DNA from: AAA044-D11 sp965268275
Lineage (GTDB): Bacteria; Actinomycetota; Actinomycetes; Nanopelagicales; Nanopelagicaceae
Assembly (NCBI GenBank): GCA_965268275.1
Contig: OZ254168.1
Location: 868,001 to 932,000, forward strand
Reading direction: 5' to 3'
DNA length: 64,000 nt
Shown here: positions 17,529 to 25,640 of the stretch, in pieces
Position numbering within the stretch: the first letter of the stretch is position 1
Layout of the letters: each line of letters starts with the position of its first letter
The notes under the pieces: generated by a model
What the model saw: the letters and a program-made list of their open reading frames with translations, nothing else
The model's database searches: none
What the model was told of the DNA's origin: nothing
Position numbers and translations under genes: made by a program

Positions 17529-17714
17529 GTGTCCTCTAACTGCGATATCTGCGGCAAAGGTCCTAGCTTCGGCAACAAGGTCTCCCACTCAATGCGCAAG
17601 ACTCGTCGCCGCTGGAATCCAAATATCCAACGCGTTCGCACTCTTGTTGGCGGAACACCTAAGCGTCAGAACGTTTGTGCTTCATGCCTTAAGGCTGGAA
17701 AAGTAACTCGTTAA
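17529..17714 (+). CDS. rpmB: 50S ribosomal protein L28
   Basis: A 61-residue L28. The sequence MSSNCDICGKGPSFGNKVSHS...TRRRWNPNIQ...CASCLKAGKV has the two Cys pairs of the zinc-binding form. The GTG at 17529-17531 is chosen because AAGGGAG lies 7 bp upstream and because it gives the family's normal N-terminus; an in-frame ATG at 17508 would add seven residues with no support. Its TAA overlaps the opposite-strand acdS TAA within a shared TTAA. Confidence 0.95.
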   Translation: MSSNCDICGKGPSFGNKVSHSMRKTRRRWNPNIQRVRTLVGGTPKRQNVCASCLKAGKVTR

Positions 17715-18727
17715 AAAGCAGTTGTATAACCGTTGATGGCTGGTTGGCCGCCAAGGTGAACGTAACAAACTTTTGATCCCTCTTTGAAAAATCCCTCTTT
17801 AACTAAATCAATCATTCCTGCCATCGACTTACCTTCATACACAGGATCGGTAATCATGCCCTCAAGTTGGCCAACTAACTTAATTGCCTCGATAGTTCTT
17901 GGTCCGGCAACTCCGTAAATTCCATCGTGCCATCTATCTAGCAAGACAATTTCAGAATCTCGCAAATCGCGACCTAAATCAATAGCCGCCGCGGTGCGAG
18001 ATGCAATTCTTTTTATCTGATCCCAAGTTTTTCCAACTGTCGCCGAAGCATCAATTCCGATTACTGATTCGGCTCGATTTGAATGTGCAAATCCTGCAAT
18101 CATTCCACCCTGAGAGGAACCAGTAACAGAGCAAACAATAAAATTATCAAATCTAAAACCAAGTTCTTGTTCTTGGTCTTCTACTTCAAAAGCCCAACCG
18201 GCAAAACCGTGTCCACCAAGTGGATGATCTGATGCGCCAGCAGGAATCGCATACGGTTTTCCACCTCGCGCAATTACATCTGCAATTGCCGCTTCCCAAG
18301 ATTTTCGAAATCCGATATCAAAGCCAGCTGGATCAAGTCGAACTTCTGCGCCCATGATTCTGCTGAGCAGGATATTTCCTGTCTTCTCGTAATTCACTTC
18401 ATCCCAGTCAACCCAATGTTCTTGAACTAAAACACACTTCAAGCCCAGATGAGCGGCTACAGCGGCAACTTGTCTAGTGTGATTTGATTGAACGCCACCG
18501 ATTGAAACTAATGTGTCACAACCCTGAGCAATTGCTTCAGCTGCGAGGTATTCGAGTTTACGAGTTTTATTTCCGCCATATGCAAGACCAGAATTCACAT
18601 CTTCGCGCTTGGCCCAAATTTCAACTTTTCCACCTAAGTGTTCTGTTAAGCGATCGAGGCGCTGAAGCGGAGAGCGACCAAAAGTTAGTTGCTCGCGTGG
18701 AAATGATTCAAGTTTGGCTCTAGACAT
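17711..18727 (-). CDS. acdS: 1-Aminocyclopropane-1-carboxylate deaminase-like PLP enzyme
   Basis: A 338-residue fold-type II PLP enzyme. ACC deaminase opens ACC to 2-oxobutyrate and ammonia; the related D-cysteine desulfhydrase releases sulfide. Family blocks are intact: REDVNSGLAYGGNKTRKLEY with PLP Lys54, SIGGVQSNHTRQ with Ser81, and TDPVYEGKSM. Compared with Pseudomonas ACC deaminase as I recall its numbering (K51, S78, Y268, Y294, E295, L322), all equivalents are present at a constant +3 shift: K54, S81, Y271, Y297, E298, L325. Plant D-cysteine desulfhydrases change the Glu and Leu positions, so ACC deaminase is favoured. It is divergent or convergent to its neighbours and not clearly in an operon. 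Confidence 0.82.
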   Translation of the reverse strand: MSRAKLESFPREQLTFGRSPLQRLDRLTEHLGGKVEIWAKREDVNSGLAYGGNKTRKLEYLAAEAIAQGCDTLVSIGGVQSNHTRQVAAVAAHLGLKCVLVQEHWVDWDEVNYEKTGNILLSRIMGAEVRLDPAGFDIGFRKSWEAAIADVIARGGKPYAIPAGASDHPLGGHGFAGWAFEVEDQEQELGFRFDNFIVCSVTGSSQGGMIAGFAHSNRAESVIGIDASATVGKTWDQIKRIASRTAAAIDLGRDLRDSEIVLLDRWHDGIYGVAGPRTIEAIKLVGQLEGMITDPVYEGKSMAGMIDLVKEGFFKEGSKVCYVHLGGQPAINGYTTAF

Positions 18728-18749
18728 TTGCGAATACTCTCACAAGGAG

Positions 18750-19667
18750 CTAAAAATGGCGAAAGCCAATTGCAGGTAATTTCGAAATTCCCGAAACCTT
18801 TACTCCTGTTCCTGAAACAACTTTGCCAATCACATACGCACCCTCAGGGATGTCTGCAGAAGTAGTAGCGACGAATACATGATCTTCGCCGCCCGATAAA
18901 ACTAGTTCCCAAATATCAGCATTAGTTGCTGCTTCTAATTCCTTGAACCCTGGAATTTCTGCGATCAATTTGGAATCCAATTCGATTCCGACACCTGAGG
19001 CACTCGCAATATGGTTTAGCTCTGAGAGCAAGCCATCGCTGACATCGCACATTGCATTTACGCCGTGAAACTTCGTAGCCATCTGATAATTCACAATTGG
19101 TTTCTTGTGGGCGGAAACAAAGGTTGACTCAGTTATGCCGCTTTGAAGTTGTAATAACCCAGCTGCAGAATTACCAGGTAGCCCAGAAATAATTACTGAA
19201 TCTTCCACCTTTGCCCCTGATCGGGTTATCGGATTTTCGACTTCTCCGAATACCGATATCGAAATCACCAATTGTTCCGCTCTGGAAATATCACCACCTA
19301 CAACAGATGCACCAACTAACGCAGCTTCCTCTGCAATCCCCTTTGCAAGTTCGGTAACTTGAGCAATTCCAAAATCAGCTGTTAGCCCCGCACTCACCAA
19401 TAAATATTTTGGTTCACCGCCCATTGCGTAAATATCTGCCAAGTTGGCTGCAGTAATTTTTGCTCCGATTTCGCCTAACGTCGACCATTCCCGGTTGAAG
19501 TGAACTCCTTCGATCGCCATATCTGCAGCAAGAACTGACTTGCGCGAACTCGGTGCGACTACCGCCCCATCATCGCCAATTCCAATTAATACATTCTCAC
19601 GAACATTGGCATCCGAGAGCTTAAAAACCGCAGCAAGCGCCGCAATTAACTCGGACTCGCTAGCCAT
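18750..19667 (-). CDS. thiL: Thiamine-monophosphate kinase ThiL
   Basis: Phosphorylates thiamine monophosphate to the active cofactor thiamine diphosphate. The 305-residue protein has the PurM-like ATP-binding N-terminus GIGDDGAVV, AADMAIEGVHFNREW, the Gly-rich VSAGLTAD region and the C-terminal block MCDVSDGLLSEL that binds substrate. Length is typical. The start ATG (19665-19667) faces an AsnC-type gene across a 108-bp gap. No TPP riboswitch is apparent upstream. Confidence 0.94.
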   Translation of the reverse strand: MASESELIAALAAVFKLSDANVRENVLIGIGDDGAVVAPSSRKSVLAADMAIEGVHFNREWSTLGEIGAKITAANLADIYAMGGEPKYLLVSAGLTADFGIAQVTELAKGIAEEAALVGASVVGGDISRAEQLVISISVFGEVENPITRSGAKVEDSVIISGLPGNSAAGLLQLQSGITESTFVSAHKKPIVNYQMATKFHGVNAMCDVSDGLLSELNHIASASGVGIELDSKLIAEIPGFKELEAATNADIWELVLSGGEDHVFVATTSADIPEGAYVIGKVVSGTGVKVSGISKLPAIGFRHF

Positions 19668-19775
19668 GGTCGATTCTCCCTAAAATATTAATTCCCAAAC
19701 CAACTCTAGAGGCGGTAGCCTTTAACACTGCAATCACGACGCTGTGGCAAGCAGAAAAATTTAGGAGCAATTCAA

Positions 19776-20012
19776 ATGTCAGTTCAGGTATACATTCTTA
19801 TTCAGACCGAAGTCGGCAAAGCCTCTGGCGTCGCAAAAGCTGTCTCAGCTATTCCAGGTGTGACTCTGGCTGAAGGCGTAACAGGTCCATACGATGTAAT
19901 CATGCGTGCCGAATCACCAAGTATGGAAGAACTAGGGCGCGCGATCTTGGCAAAGGTTCAAGCAGTGCCAGGAATTACTCGCACCTTGACCTGCCCAGTA
20001 ACGACTTACTAA
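19776..20012 (+). CDS. Stand-alone Lrp/AsnC ligand-binding (RAM) domain protein
   Basis: A 78-residue protein consisting only of the C-terminal αβ RAM domain of Lrp/AsnC regulators (VYILIQTEVGKASGVAKAVSAIPGV...GPYDVIMRAES...PGITRTLTCPV). It has no helix-turn-helix, so it cannot bind DNA the way Lrp does. It may act as an amino-acid-sensing oligomer or modulate full-length Lrp proteins. AGGAG lies 8 bases before the ATG. Similar stand-alone copies next to thiL/ddl genes occur in other Actinobacteria; function is not known. Confidence 0.85.
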   Translation: MSVQVYILIQTEVGKASGVAKAVSAIPGVTLAEGVTGPYDVIMRAESPSMEELGRAILAKVQAVPGITRTLTCPVTTY

Positions 20013-20032
20013 AAACTATTTAACTTATTAAG

Positions 20033-21070
20033 TTAGCGCGTCACATTAAGTGGGCGCGCTATCGCGGCTTCAATTAAATTTGTAATTAACTCGTTATAGC
20101 CAATTCCTCCAGCTGCCCAGAGCTTCGGGAAGACCGATGTCGCTGTAAATCCAGGCATAGTGTTTATCTCATTAATGATGATCGAATCTCCGGTGTAGAA
20201 GAAATCAACTCGAGCCAATCCTTCACAACCTAAAGCATCAAATGCCTGGGTAGCGTAATTTTGAATCTCTTCCTGAACTCCAAATGGTAAAACTGCTGGG
20301 ACCAATAATTTAGTTGATTCATCTAGATATTTTGCATCAAAATCATAGAACTCGTGATCACCTAAAATTTGAATTTCGCCAACTGGTGAGGCTACTGCGA
20401 CACCATTCAATTGAAGGACCGCACACTCAATTTCGCGCCCAACGATTGCGCCTTCAACTAAAACTTTAGTATCAAATTGCAGCGCAAAATTTATCGCGGT
20501 CTTTAATTCTTTGACGTTTTTCACTTTACTTGTGCCACGACTAGATCCGCTTCGTGCCGGCTTAACAAAAAGTGGATTACCAAATTGCGTAGCACTAGCC
20601 AGAATTCGCGCTTCATCAATCTGCCAATCACGTTCGTGAATTACCATTCCTGGAGCAACTTCAAGGCCGTGCGACTGAAATATTGGTTTAGCAAATGATT
20701 TATCCATTCCAGCAGCGCTTGCTAAAACACCAGAGCCAACATATTTGATTCCGGCCATTTCACATTGACCTTGGAATGTTCCATCTTCGCCGTAAGGTCC
20801 GTGCAACACTGGGAAGAGTAAGTCCAGGTTTAGTTTTTCAATACTGGTTTCCGGAAGTCCTTCTTTAATTTCAGGTAGAACTCCACCTTGGATTGTTAAC
20901 GGATAATCTGAAGGCGGAAGAACCCAGGTTCCAGACTTTGTGATTCCAATTAAAAGTGGGTCGTATTTATCTAGATCTATTGCAGATAGAACGCCTGCAG
21001 CAGAAATACATGAAATTTCATGCTCGCTAGATTTTCCACCACATACAATTCCGACCTTTATTCTGCTCAT
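20033..21070 (-). CDS. ddl: D-alanine--D-alanine ligase
   Basis: An ATP-grasp ligase that makes the D-Ala-D-Ala end of peptidoglycan precursors. The 345-residue protein has the N-terminal VGIVCGGKSSEHEIS, LHGPYGEDGTFQG, the ATP-grasp loop KPARSGSSRGTSKV, and the metal/nucleotide motif DFFYTGDSIIINEINTMPGFT. Its start overlaps the gpsA stop by one base (TAATG). It converges on the AsnC-type gene, with a short AACTTA/TAAGTT inverted repeat at 20022-20034 between them. Confidence 0.96.
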   Translation of the reverse strand: MSRIKVGIVCGGKSSEHEISCISAAGVLSAIDLDKYDPLLIGITKSGTWVLPPSDYPLTIQGGVLPEIKEGLPETSIEKLNLDLLFPVLHGPYGEDGTFQGQCEMAGIKYVGSGVLASAAGMDKSFAKPIFQSHGLEVAPGMVIHERDWQIDEARILASATQFGNPLFVKPARSGSSRGTSKVKNVKELKTAINFALQFDTKVLVEGAIVGREIECAVLQLNGVAVASPVGEIQILGDHEFYDFDAKYLDESTKLLVPAVLPFGVQEEIQNYATQAFDALGCEGLARVDFFYTGDSIIINEINTMPGFTATSVFPKLWAAGGIGYNELITNLIEAAIARPLNVTR

Positions 21071-22068
21071 TACAGCTCGGCAGCCATGCTTACAGTCATT
21101 AATCGAGTCATGGCATCACTAGGTGAGATCCGATCGCCAACAACATCTGCAACTACTTCAATAATTGGAACTTCTACTCCTACGCGGTGTGCGAGTTCCA
21201 GAATTGCAGGAGCAGATGCCACGCCTTCTACTGTTTTTGCAACTTCAATTCTCGCTTGTGCCATGGTGCCACTTCTGCCAAGTGCTTCACCAAAAGTTCT
21301 ATTTCTAGATAATCCAGAACCGCAAGATGCAACTAGATCGCCCATTCCAGCAAGCCCAAGATTGGTCAGCGGATTAGCACCATAACCATTTCCAAATCTT
21401 GCGACTTCACTTAGGCCGCGAGTAATAATCATCGCTTGCGTATTTTCGCCAAGTTCAAGTCCGATTGCCATACCAACTGCAAGTGCAATAACGCTCTTTG
21501 CCGCACCTGCTAATTCGCAGCCAACTAAATCTTCTGAAGGATAAATACGGAAGTAAGGGGTAGTGAAAGCATCAATCATTAATTGTGAAATCTCGGTATT
21601 GGAAGAAGCTGCGACTGCGCCAGCAGGTTGACGCAATGAAAGTTCACCGGCCAAGTTTGGGCCAGTAATCAAACCAAGTCTTGCAGGTGGGATTCCCAAA
21701 ATTTCAGTTACAACTTCAGTCATTCGCAGTTGGGTCTTAGCTTCAATTCCCTTAAGCGTGCTTATAACTGGTTTATCGTTAGGAAAGTTATTAACCCATC
21801 CCGATAAATTCTCGCGTAAAGATTGCGCTGGAATTGCCAGCACAAGTGAATCCCCAAAATCGAAAGCTTCTTGAATATCTACAGTTGCCCGAAGCTGAAT
21901 TGGAAGCGAGATGCCAGGCAGATACTTTCCATTTGTGTTCTGATTATTTATTTCATTTACAACATCAGAATTTCGGCCCCAAATTAAAACGTCTTGGCCA
22001 GAATCACAGAGAACTTGCGCAAGGGTTGTTCCCCATGCACCAGAACCGAGGACTGTAACTTTTGACAT
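21070..22068 (-). CDS. gpsA: Glycerol-3-phosphate dehydrogenase [NAD(P)+] GpsA
   Basis: Reduces dihydroxyacetone phosphate to sn-glycerol 3-phosphate, the backbone for phospholipids. The 332-residue protein has the Rossmann motif VLGSGAWGTTLAQVL, the catalytic-lysine region STLKGIE, GPNLAGEL and a C-terminal helical domain with GYGANPLTNLGLAGMGDLVASC. It directly abuts plsC (stop at 22069) upstream and overlaps ddl downstream. The product feeds acylation by the PlsC-type enzyme next door. Confidence 0.96.
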   Translation of the reverse strand: MSKVTVLGSGAWGTTLAQVLCDSGQDVLIWGRNSDVVNEINNQNTNGKYLPGISLPIQLRATVDIQEAFDFGDSLVLAIPAQSLRENLSGWVNNFPNDKPVISTLKGIEAKTQLRMTEVVTEILGIPPARLGLITGPNLAGELSLRQPAGAVAASSNTEISQLMIDAFTTPYFRIYPSEDLVGCELAGAAKSVIALAVGMAIGLELGENTQAMIITRGLSEVARFGNGYGANPLTNLGLAGMGDLVASCGSGLSRNRTFGEALGRSGTMAQARIEVAKTVEGVASAPAILELAHRVGVEVPIIEVVADVVGDRISPSDAMTRLMTVSMAAEL

Positions 22069-22845
22069 CTATTTGATTCCCTTTCTTTTCTGCTTTTTGA
22101 AATTTCCAGTTCTAGGTAGATCTGAATTGTGCGGATCGAAGATTTGCTCAGGCGCTGATTCTCCCCTAATTTCTTCTAACAATTTGGTAATTTCCGCCAT
22201 TGCATACGCGGTGGCTTCGATGAGTGCACTCTGATCTTCCTCTTTGCCCGCCCACTTGCTGAAATCTAGCGGCGCACCAGCCAGATAAGTAATTTTGGTT
22301 CGCTTCCAAAGAACTACCTTCTTCGAATATGGGGCCAATAAATTCTGGTCTCCCCATTGTGCCACCGGGATTACTGGGGCCTTGCTGATAATTGCCAATC
22401 GAGCGATTCCAGTCTTGGCTACCATCGGCCATAAATTTTCATCTCGAGTCAGAGTTCCCTCTGGATAAATCCCAACGCAATGCCCCGCTTCCAATAATCC
22501 CAGAGCGCTATCTAAAGCATGTGAAGCCTTGTCGGACTCCCGCGCTACCGGAATCTGCCCAGAACTTAAAATAATTTTTCCTAAAATCGGAATTCTAAAG
22601 ACTGAATCTTTTCCTAAATATCTAACTGCCCTGCCATTGACATATAGATAATGTGCAAAGACCAGAGCATCTGCATACGAAACATGATTTGAAATAACAA
22701 TCACTGGCCCTGATTTAGGAAGGTTCTCGGCTCCCCGCCAATCGCGTTTAGTTAAAAGTTTAAGAAGCGGAATAAGAATCGCTGCTGCATACTTGAAAGT
22801 TTTATTCGTTCCAAGTGGATAACCACTAGGTGCTTCAAATTGCAT
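22069..22845 (-). CDS. plsC: 1-Acylglycerol-3-phosphate O-acyltransferase (PlsC family)
   Basis: A 258-residue membrane-associated acyltransferase, likely adding the second acyl chain to lysophosphatidate. The catalytic HX4D motif is SNHVSYADAL, and the substrate-binding block is YPEGTLTRDENLWPMKTGIARL-like (YPEGT visible). A hydrophobic N-terminal segment (residues ~15-32) precedes the catalytic domain. It is the first of plsC-gpsA-ddl. The C-terminal tail NFKKQKRKGIK is strongly basic and may contact the membrane or nucleic acid; no function is assigned to it. Confidence 0.9.
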   Translation of the reverse strand: MQFEAPSGYPLGTNKTFKYAAAILIPLLKLLTKRDWRGAENLPKSGPVIVISNHVSYADALVFAHYLYVNGRAVRYLGKDSVFRIPILGKIILSSGQIPVARESDKASHALDSALGLLEAGHCVGIYPEGTLTRDENLWPMVAKTGIARLAIISKAPVIPVAQWGDQNLLAPYSKKVVLWKRTKITYLAGAPLDFSKWAGKEEDQSALIEATAYAMAEITKLLEEIRGESAPEQIFDPHNSDLPRTGNFKKQKRKGIK

Positions 22846-22880
22846 GTCTACATCCTAATTCGCAATAACTAAATTGCATT

Positions 22881-22912
22881 AAAAAGAGGGAACCATTTCT
22901 GGCTCCCTCTTT
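22881..22912 (-). terminator. Intrinsic terminator downstream of hupB
   Basis: On the minus strand a 12-bp stem (22901-22912 pairing with 22883-22894, one G·U) surrounds a six-base loop and is followed by a T run. It lies 16 bp past the hupB stop and before plsC, so hupB is probably its own transcription unit. On the plus strand the stem is not followed by a comparable T tract beyond TTTAG. Confidence 0.8.
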
Positions 22913-22927
22913 AGAATTGTTTAAAGA

Positions 22928-23374
22928 CTAGCGACGCTTTGCAGCCTTCTTCGCTGGCTTCTTCTTAGCTGCTGGCTTCTTCTTAGCAGGAGCCTTCTTT
23001 GCTGGCTTCTTCTTAGCAGCCTTCTTTGGAGCAGCTTTCTTTGCCGCTGGCTTTGCAACAACCTTTACAGGTGGCTTTGGAGCAGCTTCAAGCTTGCGTG
23101 CGCCTGAGATAACTTCCTTTAGCGCCTTTGCTGGCAAGAAACGAACTTTCTTGCTCGCCTTGATTTGAATAGTTTCGCCAGTGAAAGGGTTACGACCCTT
23201 ACGTGCTGGACGATCAACTTTCTTAAACTTACCGAAATCGTTGATCATTACATCTTCGCCCTTTGAAATGTTGCGAACGATGGTGTCAAAAACTACATCT
23301 ACTGCACGAGCAGCTTCCTTCTTGCTATCGCCGAAGTGAGGTGCCAATGCTGCGATGAACTGGGCCTTGTTCAT
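22928..23374 (-). CDS. hupB: HU-family nucleoid protein with Lys/Ala-rich tail
   Basis: A DNA-bending nucleoid protein. Residues 1-95 form the HU fold, with MNKAQFIAALAPHF at the N-terminus, VMINDFGKFK and the DNA-inserting arm RKGRNPFTGE (R61-N62-P63). The remaining ~50 residues are a Lys/Ala/Pro tail with repeated AAKK and PAKKAP-like units, as in mycobacterial HupB and actinobacterial HupS. Such tails bind DNA without sequence specificity and resemble histone H1. It is followed by a strong terminator and preceded by a perfect TTTACGCGTAAA palindrome just upstream of its AAGGGG Shine-Dalgarno. Confidence 0.95.
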   Translation of the reverse strand: MNKAQFIAALAPHFGDSKKEAARAVDVVFDTIVRNISKGEDVMINDFGKFKKVDRPARKGRNPFTGETIQIKASKKVRFLPAKALKEVISGARKLEAAPKPPVKVVAKPAAKKAAPKKAAKKKPAKKAPAKKKPAAKKKPAKKAAKRR

Positions 23375-23387
23375 TTAAATCCCCTTA

Positions 23388-23399
23388 TTTACGCGTAAA
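23388..23399. promoter_or_regulatory. 12-bp perfect palindrome upstream of hupB
   Basis: TTTACGCGTAAA lies 13 bp upstream of the hupB start, next to the Shine-Dalgarno AAGGGG. A second inverted repeat, GTTAG-N8-CTAAC, follows a few bases upstream, and further ACGCG-type sequences recur to 23460. The 195-bp gap to leuD is AT-rich and should hold the hupB promoter. The palindrome could be an operator in the leader, but no regulator is known. Confidence 0.35.
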
Positions 23400-23526
23400 T
23401 GTTAGACATTCGCCTAACGTGGTTAGAAATCTACGCGTGCAAGCAAATAACACGCGACATATAAATAGGCGTGTCGGAATTTAATTTTTCTGTGCCTATT
23501 CAAAAAAATACACTTTTTATGCGAGA

Positions 23527-23555
23527 AAAACTCTAGATAATTACTTTAGAGTTTT
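23527..23555. terminator. Bidirectional-type terminator after leuCD
   Basis: A perfect 9-bp inverted repeat AAAACTCTA / TAGAGTTTT (23527-23535 with 23547-23555) with an 11-base spacer lies 14 bp beyond the leuD stop. In the leuD direction (minus) the stem ends in TTTTT, giving a U tract; the stem is AT-rich, so termination strength is moderate. Confidence 0.6.
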
Positions 23556-23569
23556 ATTGTTTCAAGTGA

Positions 23570-24169
23570 TTAAGAGAGTGCTGGAAGCGTTTTAGGCTTA
23601 AAACTTGGGCGTGATTCTTCAAAAGAGCTTACGGAATCAATGTTTTTAAGCGTAAGTCCAATGTCATCCAAGCCTTCCATCAATCGCCATCTGGTGTAAT
23701 CATCGATAGCAAATGGAATTGACTTCGAACCGTAGGTAACAGTTTTCGCCTCAAGATCCACTTTCACTTGGGTTTTAGGGTCTGCCTCTACCGCACTCCA
23801 AATTGCTTCAATGTCGGATTGATCGATTACAACTGTTAGAAGGCCAGCCTTCTGCGAATTTCCACGAAAGATGTCAGCAAATCTGCTTGAAAGAACGACC
23901 TTGAAACCATAGTTCTGAAGTGCCCAAACTGCGTGTTCGCGAGATGAACCAGTTCCGAAATCAACTCCAGCTACGAGAATCGTTGCGCCAGCGAATTCTG
24001 GCTTGTTTAAAACGAACTCTGGATCATTTCGCCAAGCACCAAAGAGGCCATCTTCAAAGCCACTCTTGGTTACACGCTTTAGATAAACCGCAGGAATGAT
24101 TTGATCGGTATCAACATTGCTTCGACGAAGTGGAAGAACGCTTCCGGTATGGCTTAAATATTTCTCCAT
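23570..24169 (-). CDS. leuD: 3-Isopropylmalate dehydratase small subunit
   Basis: Small (swivel) subunit of isopropylmalate isomerase in leucine synthesis. The 199-residue protein has the N-terminal NVDTDQIIPAVYLKR and the substrate loop GVDFGTGSSREHAVWAL. It follows leuC by 8 bp, with AAGGAG in the gap, and is followed by a terminator, so leuCD form one transcript. A divergent IclR-type gene upstream of leuC is the likely regulator. Confidence 0.96.
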   Translation of the reverse strand: MEKYLSHTGSVLPLRRSNVDTDQIIPAVYLKRVTKSGFEDGLFGAWRNDPEFVLNKPEFAGATILVAGVDFGTGSSREHAVWALQNYGFKVVLSSRFADIFRGNSQKAGLLTVVIDQSDIEAIWSAVEADPKTQVKVDLEAKTVTYGSKSIPFAIDDYTRWRLMEGLDDIGLTLKNIDSVSSFEESRPSFKPKTLPALS

Positions 24170-24177
24170 TTTTCTCC

Positions 24178-25575
24178 TTACAAATCTGCCGGTGATGAAA
24201 GGGTGCCTCGAATTGCAGTAGCTGCGGCAACTAGTGGGCTTACTAAGTGGGTGCGACCGCCTTTACCTTGGCGACCTTCAAAATTTCTATTTGATGTTGA
24301 CGCAGATCGCTCGCCAACAGCAAGTTGATCTGGATTCATTCCCAAACACATTGAACATCCAGCAGTGCGCCATTCAGCACCAGCATCTAGAAATACTTTA
24401 TCTAGGCCCTCGGCTTCTGCTTGCAATCTAACGCGGGCAGAACCTGGCACAACTAACATTCGAACTTCTTTAGAAATCTGCTTTCCCTTAAGAACATCGG
24501 CGGCAGATCGCAAATCTTCAATGCGGCCATTTGTGCAAGATCCCAAAAAGATAGTGTCTACCTTTATCTCTTTAAGTGGAGTCCCAGCAACAAGTCCCAT
24601 GTAAGTAAGAGCGCGTTCTGCTGCACCTCTTGCTTCAGGATCGCTGATTTCTGCAGGGTTTGGAACCTTTGAATTTAGTGGAAGTCCTTGTCCAGGATTT
24701 GTTCCCCAAGTTACGAATGGTTCAAGATCATCGGCATTTAGCGAAATCTCAACATCGAACTTTGCATCAGAATCACTTTGAAGGGTCTTCCAATATGCAA
24801 CCGCAGCATCCCAGTCTGCGCCCTTAGGTGCGTGTGGCTTTGACTTTAGGTATTCAAAAGTAATTTCATCTGGTGCAATTAAACCTGCGCGGGCGCCAGC
24901 TTCAATCGACATATTGCAAACTGTCATTCGAGATTCCATTGAAAGTGCACGGATTGCAGAACCGCGATATTCAAGAACGTAGCCTTGACCGCCGCCAGTT
25001 CCGATCTTTGCGATGATCGCCAAAATAATATCTTTGCTAGTTACACCTGGCTTGAGCTTGCCTTCAACGTTAATAGCCATTGTCTTTGGACGAACTAGTG
25101 GCAGGGTTTGAGTTGCGAGAACATGCTCGACTTCTGAAGTTCCGATACCAAATGCAAGAGCGCCAAATGCGCCGTGAGTTGAGGTATGCGAGTCGCCGCA
25201 AACAATTGTCATGCCAGGTTGGGTTATTCCAAGTTGTGGACCAACTACGTGAACAATTCCTTGCTCGACATCGCCAAGTGAATGCAGGCGAACGCCAAAC
25301 TCTTCGCAGTTCTTGCGCAAAGTATCAACCTGCAACTTTGAAACTGGGTCTGCAATTGGTTTATCAATATTAAGTGTTGGAACGTTGTGATCCTCGGTCG
25401 CAATAGTTAAGTCAGGGCGGCGAACTTTGCGATTAGCTAAACGAAGGCCATCAAATGCCTGTGGACTTGTTACTTCATGAATCAAATGCAGATCAATGTA
25501 AATTAAATCTGGTTCGCCCTCATGTTGGCGAACAATATGATCAGCCCAGATCTTTTCGGCTAACGTCTTTCCCAT
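24178..25575 (-). CDS. leuC: 3-Isopropylmalate dehydratase large subunit
   Basis: Aconitase-family [4Fe-4S] subunit that isomerises 2- to 3-isopropylmalate. The 465-residue protein carries the cluster cysteines in GSCTNGR and CSMCLGMNPD, and the substrate blocks CGDSHTSTHGAFG and SNRNFEGRQGKGG. Length matches the bacterial family. The start ATG at 25573-25575 lies 65 bp from the divergent IclR gene, an arrangement known for NdgR/LtbR control of leuCD in Streptomyces and Corynebacterium. Confidence 0.97.
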   Translation of the reverse strand: MGKTLAEKIWADHIVRQHEGEPDLIYIDLHLIHEVTSPQAFDGLRLANRKVRRPDLTIATEDHNVPTLNIDKPIADPVSKLQVDTLRKNCEEFGVRLHSLGDVEQGIVHVVGPQLGITQPGMTIVCGDSHTSTHGAFGALAFGIGTSEVEHVLATQTLPLVRPKTMAINVEGKLKPGVTSKDIILAIIAKIGTGGGQGYVLEYRGSAIRALSMESRMTVCNMSIEAGARAGLIAPDEITFEYLKSKPHAPKGADWDAAVAYWKTLQSDSDAKFDVEISLNADDLEPFVTWGTNPGQGLPLNSKVPNPAEISDPEARGAAERALTYMGLVAGTPLKEIKVDTIFLGSCTNGRIEDLRSAADVLKGKQISKEVRMLVVPGSARVRLQAEAEGLDKVFLDAGAEWRTAGCSMCLGMNPDQLAVGERSASTSNRNFEGRQGKGGRTHLVSPLVAAATAIRGTLSSPADL

Positions 25576-25600
25576 TACAGCCCCTTAACTTTTTTCCAAT

Positions 25601-25624
25601 AAGACTTGCATTTCAAATGGTGAG
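25601..25624. promoter_or_regulatory. Candidate operator between leuC and the IclR gene
   Basis: The short divergent gap contains the perfect 11-bp palindrome CATTT-C-AAATG (25609-25619), flanked by looser symmetry. It is the obvious candidate site for the adjacent IclR-type regulator, which in relatives represses leuCD. No consensus was compared. Confidence 0.35.
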
Positions 25625-25640
25625 ATGCCAGTATTACATC

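Noticed and set aside
22928..23080. CRISPR-like or direct-repeat array in the Lys/Ala region
   Set aside because: The repeats are imperfect codon repeats of the HU tail (Lys, Ala, Pro) with no spacers.
25455..25616. Extended N-terminus of the IclR gene
   Set aside because: This part overlaps leuC on the other strand and does not resemble an IclR protein; the family N-terminus begins at the later start codons.
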